Source of the DNA: Candidatus Cryptobacteroides onthequi
GTDB lineage: Bacteria > Bacteroidota > Bacteroidia > Bacteroidales > UBA932
Direction of reading: 5' to 3'
Length of the DNA stretch: 43,609 nucleotides
NCBI GenBank assembly: GCA_018066125.1
Contig: JAGHSA010000035.1
Span: 1-43,609 of the forward strand
The notes beneath the pieces were generated by a model. The model saw only the letters and a list, made by a program, of their open reading frames with translations. It was not told where the DNA came from and did no database searches. This document shows, piece by piece, positions 31,231 through 39,701 of this stretch; the first letter of the stretch is position 1; every line of letters starts with the position of its first letter. Both the position numbers and the translations under genes were made by a program.

Positions 31231-33975
31231 ATGAAGAGTCTGTGGTCAAAAGTCTGGTTCCCAGTGGTCGTGGTCAGCACGGTCACGGCACAGATGATGG
31301 CATTCCACGAGGATGTCGTCACCAACGACGGGCTCATCGCCACAGGCATCGAGGCGCCTGTTCCTGACACTGTCCGATACAGACATGACGGCTACAGGAA
31401 GGGCTGGACCGAGGAAGAGAAGAAGATGACCGCAGTCATCGACGACAGCCTCCTCAACCAGGGATTCGAAGACTTCGGTCCGGAAGAGGACATAGACTCC
31501 ATGACTCTCAGATTCGGTCCGAGACCCGCGGGGCTCGACACCCTGATCGCTCCCGACTCCCTCAGACTTACAGACACATTCAGGTTCAAATACTATCCGG
31601 CCGTGGTGGATTCGCTCTGCCACGCCTATGTCAAGGACACCCTGGTGGCATACGGCGACAGCCTCGACTGGCCGAGAATCGACTCCCTCTATGATGCCCA
31701 CGCCGCAGCCGTGCAGCAGGCGGCCTATGATGCCTGGTATGCGACCCTCGACAGGAAGGGTAAGAAGAAGGCCGACATAGAGAGGATGATCCCGATACGG
31801 CAGGCGAAGATGGACAGCCTCAAGGCCAGGAAGGACAGCATACAGGCATACAGGGACAGTGTCCTCGAAAGCACTCCGCGTATCCTGGAGACTTATGTGA
31901 TACCTGACAGCCTCACCTATCAGAGAATCATCAGATGGACACAGGACAGGGATTTCCACAACATCACCCTGCTCGGTGAAGACACCTCATACAACTACAG
32001 GTTCCATGACTATCCTGCCCTGCGCAACGATGTCAACGCAGCATGGCTTGGCGTGGCAGGATCGCCTCTGCTGCATTACGATTTCACACAGAGAAAGTCA
32101 AGAGAGGGAGTCATGTTCTACGATGCCCAGGAGTCATGGTCATATGATCCGGGAAATCTCGAGATGTACAACACCAAGACTCCATACACCGAACTCGCCT
32201 ACTGGGGCACCCTGCTGTCAGGTACGAGCAAGGAGTCTGACAACCTGCACCTCCTGACCACGCAGAACATTTCCCCGAGCCTCAACTTCTGTCTCAGGTA
32301 TGACCGATTCGGCGGCGAGGGAATGCTAAACCAGGAGGCCACCATCAACAAGAACACTGCGGCCTATGTGAATTACATGGGCAAGAAATACCTCATGCAC
32401 GCCGGATACATATACAACATGGTATCCCGTGAAGAGAACGGCGGTATCCAGGACAACTTCTGGATCAGGGACACCACTGTCGATGCGAGAGAGATCGACA
32501 TAAGGCTCGCTGCTGCGTCCAGCAAGATCAAGAAGAACACCCTGTTCCTGGACCAGCAGTACAGGATTCCTTTCACTTTCATCGAGAAATGGCAGGACAG
32601 GAAAGCAGCAAGGGCTGCAGGAGTGACCGAAGAAGGCGAAGCTGCCGGCGATCCTGAAAACCCGGAAGATGCAGAACAGGACACTCCTCAGAAGGAGATG
32701 GATATGGAGCCTGAGGAGGATGAGCATATCGAAAGACCAGACTCTATAGCCAGGGACATCACAACAGCGTTCATAGGCCACAGCAGCGAGTTCTCCATCT
32801 ACAAGAGAGTGTACAGCGATGACATCACAGATCAGACGGGACGTGATTTCTTCAACAATGTATTCAACTACAACCCTGTAAGCTCCCACGATTCCCTCCG
32901 TGTCACGAAATTCGACAACAGGCTCTACATCAGGCTTCAGCCATGGGCCGAGGACGGCATAGTATCCAGACTTGATGTGGGCGTGGGAGAGAAGGTGATG
33001 AATTATGCCACTTTCGATCCCAAATATCTTTCCATGCCTTCTTCAAGGCTGTGGACATCTACCTACGCATACGCCGGGGCACAGGGCATGTTCAGGAAAT
33101 TCGACTGGAACGCCAAAGCCCACTTCAGCCTTATCGGCGACGAGGCCGGAGACCTGGACATCAGCGCCGACGCCAGGATGAAACTCTACCCTTTCAGGAG
33201 GGAAAAGAGCAGCCCTGTCATCATCGGAGCTCACTTCGAGACCAATCTGGACGAGCCTGAATACTATGTCCAGCATATATACACCAACCACTTCGCCTGG
33301 GACAACGATTTCGGAAAGATATCACAGACCATGGTCAAGGGATACCTGTCCATCCCAAGATGGAAACTCAACGGAGAAGTGGGATACACGCTCCTTGCAG
33401 ACAACATCTACTATGACGAGAACGGGATTGTGCGTCAGAACGGCACTCCTATGAGCATCCTGACAGCGTCGCTTGGCAAGAACTTCACTCTGTCCAAGTT
33501 CCATTTCGATCACAGGCTGCTTGCCCAGCTGTCCTCGAATGAGGAGGTCATACCGCTGCCGCTGCTTGCCGCAAACCTCAGGTACTACATCCAGTTCGGA
33601 CTTGGTGATGCCAAGGGAGGAACCATCAAGCCGCTCCACGTCCAGATCGGACTCGACGGATGGTACAACACCTCATGGTATCTTCCTTCATGGAATCCGG
33701 TACTCGGAGTCTTCCACAACCAGACTGAGCAGAAATACGGCAATTCTCCATACTTCGATGCATTCGTCAACATGCAGTGGAAGCGTGCATGCATCTTCAT
33801 CAAGGCGGAGAATGTCGGCATGGGCACAGTGCCTAAGAAATCAGACTATTTCACAGCAAACCACTATATCAGGACACAGAGAACAGTCAAATTCGGTATC
33901 TACTGGCCATTCTACACCCAGCCTGGCAAGGCGAAAGGTACTGTCTCAGAGCCTGAGCATACACACTCGCACTGA
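31231..33975 (+). CDS. Large outer-membrane putative porin (beta-barrel)
   Basis: 914 residues, resembling the Bacteroidetes putative-porin family (PF14121-like). A hydrophobic N-terminal export signal comes first. Residues about 173-212 are a highly charged helical stretch (KGKKKADIERM, KARKDSIQAYRDS). From about 240 to the end, alternating short beta strands with aromatic ends predominate, as expected for a barrel, and the last strand ends near YWPFYTQP, followed by a His-rich tail. Residues about 464-503 form an acidic, low-complexity insert between strands. The start ATG is 18 bp after the MurU-like gene, and the lytic transglycosylase follows after 2 bp. Cargo is unknown; operon context suggests cell-wall fragments, as inference. 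Confidence 0.75.
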   Translation: MKSLWSKVWFPVVVVSTVTAQMMAFHEDVVTNDGLIATGIEAPVPDTVRYRHDGYRKGWTEEEKKMTAVIDDSLLNQGFEDFGPEEDIDSMTLRFGPRPAGLDTLIAPDSLRLTDTFRFKYYPAVVDSLCHAYVKDTLVAYGDSLDWPRIDSLYDAHAAAVQQAAYDAWYATLDRKGKKKADIERMIPIRQAKMDSLKARKDSIQAYRDSVLESTPRILETYVIPDSLTYQRIIRWTQDRDFHNITLLGEDTSYNYRFHDYPALRNDVNAAWLGVAGSPLLHYDFTQRKSREGVMFYDAQESWSYDPGNLEMYNTKTPYTELAYWGTLLSGTSKESDNLHLLTTQNISPSLNFCLRYDRFGGEGMLNQEATINKNTAAYVNYMGKKYLMHAGYIYNMVSREENGGIQDNFWIRDTTVDAREIDIRLAAASSKIKKNTLFLDQQYRIPFTFIEKWQDRKAARAAGVTEEGEAAGDPENPEDAEQDTPQKEMDMEPEEDEHIERPDSIARDITTAFIGHSSEFSIYKRVYSDDITDQTGRDFFNNVFNYNPVSSHDSLRVTKFDNRLYIRLQPWAEDGIVSRLDVGVGEKVMNYATFDPKYLSMPSSRLWTSTYAYAGAQGMFRKFDWNAKAHFSLIGDEAGDLDISADARMKLYPFRREKSSPVIIGAHFETNLDEPEYYVQHIYTNHFAWDNDFGKISQTMVKGYLSIPRWKLNGEVGYTLLADNIYYDENGIVRQNGTPMSILTASLGKNFTLSKFHFDHRLLAQLSSNEEVIPLPLLAANLRYYIQFGLGDAKGGTIKPLHVQIGLDGWYNTSWYLPSWNPVLGVFHNQTEQKYGNSPYFDAFVNMQWKRACIFIKAENVGMGTVPKKSDYFTANHYIRTQRTVKFGIYWPFYTQPGKAKGTVSEPEHTHSH

Positions 33976-33977
33976 TA

Positions 33978-35039
33978 ATGAAAAGAAAGGCATTGCTGCT
34001 CAACCTGCTTGCAATTGTCCTTGGACTGCTTCTCGCTGCAGGATACAGTTATCTTGAAAGCAGAAGACACATCGAGCAGGGCTGCTCTCTTCGCGAAAGG
34101 GAGTTGAGATGCGCCATGGAACTTGGAAGATACAGTGACTCGACCAAGAACCTCACGGCAGGATACAACTACGCCATCCTCAAGAAATTCGCTGCAGACA
34201 TGAACTCCGAGATAGAGATCAGTCTGTCGCTCGAAGGGGAAAATTATCTGGACTCTCTGGCAGACGGAGCGGTGGACATAGTGGTGAGACCCATCTCAGA
34301 CACAACCACCAGGACAGACATACTTCCATCAGACCACGTGGGAGACCTGGCCAGATGGGTTGTGGACGGGAACAACGAGATAGCTCTCAGAGAGATCAAT
34401 GAGTGGCTTGAGGAATACCACGAATCAGATGAGTTCAAACCCGTGCATGATCTGTACGTAAAAGCCATCAAGAATCCTTTCCTGATGGCAGAGAACGGAG
34501 GGAAGGTCAACCAGCTCAGTCCATACGACAGCCTCTTCAGAGTGTATTCGGCGAAACTCGGATGGCAGTGGAAAGAGTTCGCTGCCCTGGTCTATCAGGA
34601 ATCCCGTTTCCACATCGAGGCACTGTCATGGAGAGGTGCCACCGGACTCCTGCAGATGATGCCCCACACGGCAAGCCGCTTTGACAGGGACAATCTCCTG
34701 GATCCGGAAGAGAATATCAGGGCCGGTGTGCAGTATCTTCTGAGACTCAGAGACATATTCTCAAAAAGAGTTGCCGGCGACCAGCTCGACCTATTCACCA
34801 TGGCGGCCTACAATGCAGGCGAAGGACGCATCATAGACTGTATCAATTACGCCCAGTACAAGAATGTCTACGACAGCACCTGGGCGAGCATCTGCTCCAT
34901 ACTCCCCGACATGGCGGATGACGCGATCCTCGAGATCGACACGGTGAAAGTCGGAAAATTCTCCGGAAAGGAGACAATGTATTTCCTGGACAACATCCTG
35001 GCTCTCCAGGAAGCGTTCAACACCATCTGCCCGGAATAG
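33978..35039 (+). CDS. MltF-like membrane-bound lytic transglycosylase
   Basis: 353 residues. An N-terminal membrane anchor (about 6-24, LLLNLLAIVLGLLLAAG) precedes a region of about 140 residues resembling a truncated solute-binding domain (MNSEIEISLSLEGENY, GAVDIVVRP). The SLT domain then shows its catalytic Glu in ALVYQESRFHIEA (about 211), GATGLLQMMPHTASRF, and FTMAAYNAGEGRI. The domain order is that of MltF, which cleaves the MurNAc-GlcNAc bond of peptidoglycan in the periplasm with release of anhydro-muropeptides. Last gene of the operon that also encodes the AmgK/MurU-like recycling pair, which fits its role as a source of recyclable sugar. Stop is 3 bp from the convergent permease gene. 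Confidence 0.87.
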   Translation: MKRKALLLNLLAIVLGLLLAAGYSYLESRRHIEQGCSLRERELRCAMELGRYSDSTKNLTAGYNYAILKKFAADMNSEIEISLSLEGENYLDSLADGAVDIVVRPISDTTTRTDILPSDHVGDLARWVVDGNNEIALREINEWLEEYHESDEFKPVHDLYVKAIKNPFLMAENGGKVNQLSPYDSLFRVYSAKLGWQWKEFAALVYQESRFHIEALSWRGATGLLQMMPHTASRFDRDNLLDPEENIRAGVQYLLRLRDIFSKRVAGDQLDLFTMAAYNAGEGRIIDCINYAQYKNVYDSTWASICSILPDMADDAILEIDTVKVGKFSGKETMYFLDNILALQEAFNTICPE

Positions 35040-35061
35040 CGGTCACTGGGCTCTGACCGTT
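35038..35061. terminator. Hairpin across the two facing stop codons
   Basis: The arms 35040-35045 (CGGTCA) and 35054-35059 (TGACCG) are exact complements around an eight-base loop; one wobble and one A-T pair extend the stem. It covers the stop codons of the transglycosylase and the permease genes. No long T-run follows on either strand, so an intrinsic terminator is uncertain. Confidence 0.35.
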
Positions 35062-36215
35062 CTGGCCGGATCCACCTTCGAAATGAAGAGAGAAGGGATC
35101 AGCAGAAGCAGCATTATCACCACATATGAAATGACATCGGCGATGATGATCATCGGAATGTTGACTGCCACGGGCACGAACGACACAAAATAATTGGCCG
35201 GATCGAGTTTCAGCACATGGGTAGTCCCCTGTATCAGGCAGAACAGGAGAGCCAGCGCGTTGCCTATGGCCATGCCCTTGAGAACCAGCTGGGACGAAAC
35301 CCTCAGGAACACCGCCGCAATATTCCTGTCCGTCATACCCATGGACTTGAGAATGCCTATGGTGGAGATATTGCGGAAAAGGAGTATCAAGAGACCGGAA
35401 ATCATATTGAATCCTGCCACGATGGTCATCAGCACCAGGATGAAAAGTACATTGAAGTCTATGAGACTGAGCCAGCTGAACAGCTGCGGATAGCGCTGGA
35501 TCACAGAGGTGGCCACAAGGGAATCCTCATCATCTCCAGCCAGCATGAGTGCCATGGAACCGAGTTCCTCATTCTTCATGGATATGAGAGCCGGGGACTT
35601 GAACGCATCATCGAGGGTGACCTCGATGGCAGACACCTCGTCATCCTCCCATCCGTTCAGCCTGCGGAGATCGTCCACCGAAGCATATACCAGCAGGGCA
35701 TCGTCAGAGTCGAGCAGACTCCGGTATATGCCTGCCACATTGAATTTCCTGACTTTCACCCTCTCACCCACGAAATAGGTAAGCATCTTGTCCCCCACAG
35801 AGAGACCGAGCACGTCGGCAAGTCTCGAAGGAATGGTCACGCCCAGATCGACTGTATCGCCGGCCGGCTTCTGCACACCCTTGAACAGGACGCCGTGTAT
35901 ATTGTCCCCGCTCTTGACGATACCAGCCCTGTAGATCACGGGATCGATGGCCTTTACACCCTTTACGGCGGCAAGTCTGTCATAATAGGACGGATGACCG
36001 CAGACAGGGTCGTCCTCATTGACGTAATTCATAGTGGAAGGAGTCAGCTGGATGTCTCCGGAGATGGAAGACACACCGGAGCGTATCTCCTTGCGGAAAC
36101 CGGAAGAGACCGACACGGCTATGATCATGACAAGGAAAGACACCGCAATGGAAACCATCGCGAGCCTGCCCTTGAAACGAAGCCTTCCCGCTATGAATCT
36201 TGATGCATCCATCAC
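35043..36215 (-). CDS. LolC/FtsX-type ABC transporter permease
   Basis: 390 residues. A first membrane helix lies near 18-40 (MVSIAVSFLVMIIAVSVSSG), then a large periplasmic domain of about 210 residues with MacB-like features (SSISGDIQLT, VGERVKVRKFNVAGIY), then three helices (about 260-285, 315-335, 360-383). This is the LolC/LolE layout. Such permeases extract outer-membrane lipoproteins from the inner membrane with the ATPase LolD, which is not next to this gene, so it may be encoded elsewhere. The gene is last in a four-gene leftward operon, starting 3 bp after the TPR gene. Confidence 0.87.
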   Translation of the reverse strand: MMDASRFIAGRLRFKGRLAMVSIAVSFLVMIIAVSVSSGFRKEIRSGVSSISGDIQLTPSTMNYVNEDDPVCGHPSYYDRLAAVKGVKAIDPVIYRAGIVKSGDNIHGVLFKGVQKPAGDTVDLGVTIPSRLADVLGLSVGDKMLTYFVGERVKVRKFNVAGIYRSLLDSDDALLVYASVDDLRRLNGWEDDEVSAIEVTLDDAFKSPALISMKNEELGSMALMLAGDDEDSLVATSVIQRYPQLFSWLSLIDFNVLFILVLMTIVAGFNMISGLLILLFRNISTIGILKSMGMTDRNIAAVFLRVSSQLVLKGMAIGNALALLFCLIQGTTHVLKLDPANYFVSFVPVAVNIPMIIIADVISYVVIMLLLLIPSLFISKVDPARTVRAQ

Positions 36216-36218
36216 GCC

Positions 36219-37151
36219 CTACTTGGTATTGAGTGCTTCAAGTCTCGCCTTGGCGGCAAGCTGTTCCCCTTCGTTTTCAGCCGCCTTGATCAGGAGAGGA
36301 AGATATTTCTTCTCCAGTTTGACGTTCTTGTCACGTCTGGCGATAAGAACGGTGTTCTTGATGGCGGTGTAGTCTCCCGGATCGAGTTTGAGTGCCTTTG
36401 AATAATACTTGAGAGCACTCTTGTTGTCACTTCTGGCTATCAGGTGATAGGTGCCCAGGTTGTCCAGGAACTGGCTGTTCTTCGGATTGTATGAGGACAT
36501 CCTCTCGGAAATCTTGCGGAACGACTCCATCGAAGTGTCCGAACCTATGGTGTAGAAAGTCAGGCAATAATCCTGTACAAGCTGGACAAAAGTCGCAGGA
36601 TCGACCTCTGCTCCCGCATAGACCCATGACGGTTTCGATGTATAGTTGTAGTCGATGAGGCTCAGAAGGGTCTGGGTGGCCATGTCAGGTGATTCCTTCT
36701 CATACGAGACAAGGGATGTCACCTTCGTGAGTCGGAGTTCGAGATCATCGGGATATTCGCGGATGGCCTTGTCGAGGGCCTGGCTGGCCATGGCATAGAG
36801 GGAGTCTTCGAAGAAAATCTCTTCGAAATAGTTGGTCTTCACGCCGAGACTGTCATCCAGGGAGAGAAGAGGAGCCTTGCCCATGAATTTCTTCTGGTCC
36901 TTCTTGACGACCTGGGAAGACATGCACTTTGAGAAATAGTACGAGAACTTGGCACAGAGCATGTCCTCGTTATCCGGAAAATCCGCCTCCCATTTGTTGA
37001 TGAGAGTCTCTATTCCGACTCCGGTCGGGCCCAGTCTGCTGACAAGAAGGTTGTACCTGGTCAAATATTCCTCAGTTGTCTTCTGAGCACTCAGCGGCAG
37101 GCAGAGAGCGGCCGCAAGCACGATCATCAAATATCTTTTCATCTTATTCAT
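36219..37151 (-). CDS. Exported tetratricopeptide-repeat protein
   Basis: 310 residues from the ATG at 37151, which overlaps the methyltransferase stop as ATGA; the ATG at 37142 is a second possibility. A signal peptide ends about LPLSAQ. Helix-pair repeats follow, clearest near 225-270 (NSQFLDNLGTYHLIARSDNKSALKYYSKALKLDPGDYTAIKNT), where the W/L-G-Y-A-P pattern of TPR units can be followed. It should be a periplasmic or outer-membrane-associated scaffold; no enzyme motif is visible. The gap to the permease gene is 3 bp. Confidence 0.8.
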   Translation of the reverse strand: MNKMKRYLMIVLAAALCLPLSAQKTTEEYLTRYNLLVSRLGPTGVGIETLINKWEADFPDNEDMLCAKFSYYFSKCMSSQVVKKDQKKFMGKAPLLSLDDSLGVKTNYFEEIFFEDSLYAMASQALDKAIREYPDDLELRLTKVTSLVSYEKESPDMATQTLLSLIDYNYTSKPSWVYAGAEVDPATFVQLVQDYCLTFYTIGSDTSMESFRKISERMSSYNPKNSQFLDNLGTYHLIARSDNKSALKYYSKALKLDPGDYTAIKNTVLIARRDKNVKLEKKYLPLLIKAAENEGEQLAAKARLEALNTK

Positions 37152-38515
37152 TGAATATCCATTAATATCCTCCTCCCCTGCGGATGGAGATTGTTGCAAC
37201 GGTTGCCGAGATTCTTTACAAATCCGATACCTGTCCGGCCGCAGACCAGGCGCACGAACCCTTTCGGCGCATCCGGAAGCACAAGTGCGTCCCTGTGCAG
37301 GTATCTGAGAGCTGTCTTTGTGTCCACTTCCGCCTGCGGGAATGCATCAGTGCTGCAGCAGGTACACAAGGCAAGGTCCTCATCAGGAACGAGATCGCGT
37401 CCCTTCACCTGGCCGACTGCGCATCCGGATGCCAGCAGAGGCATGACGGAGCCGAGGACAGCCGCCTCGAGAGCGATCACATCAGGCAAAGCAACCATCA
37501 GATCGCCTTTCATCCTCGCGGTGACCGGTATATCGAAGTAGCGTGACGCCATCTTTCCGGCGGCATCAGGCTTCGGAAGCTTCACGTGCGGAACCGAGGT
37601 TCCGGCAGACGAGGTCTTTACCATTGCGGCGCAATACTGCCCCTCACCGGGCACCAGCCCCGGCACCATGAGGTATCCGCAGCGGGTTTCCATCACGCCC
37701 TCCGGCGCGGAATGAGGACGGACGCCCTCCGCTCCCAGTTCAGCACATATCCATGAGGCGTTGCCGTCATTCTCGGTATCATTGAAGGTGCATGTAGAAT
37801 AAACCATCACTCCACCTTCAGCCAGTGACGGCCACACATCGGCCACGATGCGCCTCTGCCTCGAAGCGCAGAGTGCGACATTGTCCGGGGACCACTGGGC
37901 GACTGCCTCTTCATCCTTGCGGAACATGCCTTCTCCGGAACACGGAACATCCGCCACGATGCAGTCGAACCACCCCTCCAGACGTGCGAACACCTTCGGG
38001 TCGACGCTGGTCACCACTACATTGGGGTCGCCCCATCTCGCGACATTGTCCGCCAGCACAGAAGCTCTGGCACGCATGACCTCATTGGAGACCAGAATGA
38101 AATTCTCTCCGAATTCAGACCTGAGCGATGCTGCCATATCGGTGGTCTTGCCTCCCGGGGCAGCACAGAGATCCAGCACCCTCACAGGCCGTCCCTGAAC
38201 ATCCAGTCTGCCGAGCATATCGCGGAAAACCTGGCCGACGAACATTGCGGATGAATCCTGGACATAGTACGCACCGCTGTGGAAGAGAGGGTCGAGTGTG
38301 AACACGGGCCTCTGACCGAGGATGCGCCCGCATGGAGACCACGGCACCGCGGCGGCGCCATCCATCAGGTATGAAAGATCCGCATCCTTGAACGGGTTGA
38401 ACCTGACCGACACGGATGCAGGTTCCAGCAAAGCCGCCCTGAGGCGCTCTGCAGTCTCCCGGCCGAGGCTGGCTGTGACGGAGTCGAAAAAAGCCTGTGA
38501 TACGGCTGATGACAT
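37148..38515 (-). CDS. RsmF-like rRNA cytosine-C5 methyltransferase
   Basis: 455 residues. The SAM-binding core has VLDLCAAPGGKTTDMA (113-127), and the catalytic cysteines of the NOL1/NOP2/Sun family stand at Cys192 (DVPCSGEGMFRK) and Cys242 (VYSTCTF). A C-terminal domain of about 150 residues with a PUA-like end (FVRLVCGRTGIGFVKN) matches RsmF, which modifies 16S rRNA. The exact target base cannot be read from sequence. Its start shares one base with the SRPBCC stop, and its stop overlaps the TPR start by four, so the operon is tightly coupled. Confidence 0.9.
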   Translation of the reverse strand: MSSAVSQAFFDSVTASLGRETAERLRAALLEPASVSVRFNPFKDADLSYLMDGAAAVPWSPCGRILGQRPVFTLDPLFHSGAYYVQDSSAMFVGQVFRDMLGRLDVQGRPVRVLDLCAAPGGKTTDMAASLRSEFGENFILVSNEVMRARASVLADNVARWGDPNVVVTSVDPKVFARLEGWFDCIVADVPCSGEGMFRKDEEAVAQWSPDNVALCASRQRRIVADVWPSLAEGGVMVYSTCTFNDTENDGNASWICAELGAEGVRPHSAPEGVMETRCGYLMVPGLVPGEGQYCAAMVKTSSAGTSVPHVKLPKPDAAGKMASRYFDIPVTARMKGDLMVALPDVIALEAAVLGSVMPLLASGCAVGQVKGRDLVPDEDLALCTCCSTDAFPQAEVDTKTALRYLHRDALVLPDAPKGFVRLVCGRTGIGFVKNLGNRCNNLHPQGRRILMDIQ

Positions 38516-38973
38516 CAGTTGTTCTTTGAACCCGGGAACATGGACGGGTCGATGCCCTCTGGCATCCGTCCTTCAGAGATATCGACAAGCGAGTCCACAA
38601 GCTTGTCGAGAGCCTCCTGGATCTTGGAGCCCAGCATCATCTTCATCATGAAGTTGAGATCGGCAGAGAGCTCGATCCAGAAATCTGTTCTGGAAGGATC
38701 AGATGTGGAATCGAAATGGACAGAAAGGTCAAAACTGAATGGAGCACCGTCATCTGAGACATCTATCCTCGAATAAGGAGTCCTCTGCTTCACTCTTACA
38801 CCTATGGTGAAGCCCTGAATGGTGACACTTATGGAGTCATAGTCCGCCTTGACATCATTCTTCCTGTCCTCTGGAAGCATGCTCACGAAATTCCTCATGT
38901 CCACGAATGACATATAGAGTTCGTATGGAGGACGGGCTACCATCCCATGCCTGCTCTTGTATTCAACTGCCAT
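38515..38973 (-). CDS. SRPBCC (START-like) family protein
   Basis: 152 residues without a signal peptide. The pattern of an N-terminal strand-helix pair (RPPYELYMSFVDMRNFVSMLP), a run of antiparallel strands (SISVTIQGFTIGVRVKQ, SRIDVSDDGA, FSFDLSVHFDS, TDFWIELSADLN) and a long C-terminal helix (MMLGSKIQEALDKLVDSLVDI) is that of the SRPBCC/polyketide-cyclase fold, which binds hydrophobic ligands. It is first of the leftward operon and diverges from the NUDIX gene by 62 bp. The function is unknown. Degenerate -7 boxes (TAGTTTTT, TACATTTT) occur upstream. Confidence 0.72.
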   Translation of the reverse strand: MAVEYKSRHGMVARPPYELYMSFVDMRNFVSMLPEDRKNDVKADYDSISVTIQGFTIGVRVKQRTPYSRIDVSDDGAPFSFDLSVHFDSTSDPSRTDFWIELSADLNFMMKMMLGSKIQEALDKLVDSLVDISEGRMPEGIDPSMFPGSKNN

Positions 38974-38998
38974 AATTCCGAAAATGTAAAAACTATGT

Positions 38999-39006
38999 TA
39001 TTTTTG
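38999..39006 (+). promoter_or_regulatory. -7 box of the NUDIX gene
   Basis: TATTTTTG, matching TAnnTTTG. Transcription would start near 39010, just before an inverted repeat (39011-39035). No -33 TTG at the right distance. Confidence 0.5.
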
Positions 39007-39010
39007 CATC

Positions 39011-39035
39011 AATATCCTACAAATATAGGAATATT
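39011..39035. repeat. Inverted repeat in the NUDIX leader
   Basis: AATATCCTA at 39011-39019 pairs with the sequence TAGGAATATT ending at 39035, with one bulged base. It lies between the -7 box and the ATG at 39036, where it could be an operator or an mRNA hairpin reaching the start codon. Confidence 0.4.
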
Positions 39036-39647
39036 ATGCAGAAAATTTACTTCGAGAACCGTTGCATCATCATATGCACTCCAGACGACCAGGCGCTGAC
39101 AGATCCCAACGCGATCGTGTTCCATCCTGGCGAAGGCCCAAGTATCCACAGGCTCGTCGGAATGTTTGAAAAGTCAGATTCGCTCTGCAGGATATTCATC
39201 CCGTCCGACCGCCCGGAAGAGACATACAAGAGTCTCTGCGCCGAATTCCGCGAAGTGAATGCTGCCGGCGGTCTTGTATCCAACAGGAGAGGAGACTACC
39301 TGCTCATCAGCAGAAGCGGGCTCTGGGATCTCCCCAAGGGACATCAGGAGGCGGGAGAGGACATAGCTGTGACTGCTGTCAGAGAAGTTCAGGAGGAGAC
39401 AGGCGTGGACCGGCTCGAACTCGGAGACCTGATATGCATCACGGACCACATATATTTCAGAAACGGGATGTGGCACCTGAAACACACGTGGTGGTATGAC
39501 ATGCTCTACACCGACCCTGTGAATCTCACCCCGCAGTCGGAAGAGGACATCTCAAAGGCCGCATGGGTGGCAAAGTCAAGTCTGCCGCCTTTCCTCAAAA
39601 ACACCTACCCTTCCATACTCGAAGTTTTCCGCGAGGCCGCCGTCTGA
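39036..39647 (+). CDS. NUDIX hydrolase
   Basis: 203 residues. The Nudix box is complete: Gly102, Glu108, Arg116-Glu117, Glu120-Glu121 and Gly123 in GHQEAGEDIAVTAVREVQEE and the next residues. About 75 residues before it have no evident signature, and the C-terminal part (LKHTWWYDMLY, AAWVAKSSLP) completes the fold. Such enzymes split nucleoside diphosphates linked to other groups; the substrate is unknown. It diverges from the SRPBCC gene. The queA gene starts 54 bp downstream. Confidence 0.9.
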   Translation: MQKIYFENRCIIICTPDDQALTDPNAIVFHPGEGPSIHRLVGMFEKSDSLCRIFIPSDRPEETYKSLCAEFREVNAAGGLVSNRRGDYLLISRSGLWDLPKGHQEAGEDIAVTAVREVQEETGVDRLELGDLICITDHIYFRNGMWHLKHTWWYDMLYTDPVNLTPQSEEDISKAAWVAKSSLPPFLKNTYPSILEVFREAAV

Positions 39648-39650
39648 AAC

Positions 39651-39681
39651 TTTTTCCATCGAAACTCCGTATATATCTTTA
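39651..39681 (+). promoter_or_regulatory. Possible promoter of queA
   Basis: TTT (39651-39653), 20 bp, then TATCTTTA (39674-39681), one base off TAnnTTTG. Transcription would start near 39686, 16 nt before the ATG at 39702. Co-transcription with the NUDIX gene is also possible. Confidence 0.35.
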
Positions 39682-39701
39682 GTGTACACAATAATACAGA
39701 T

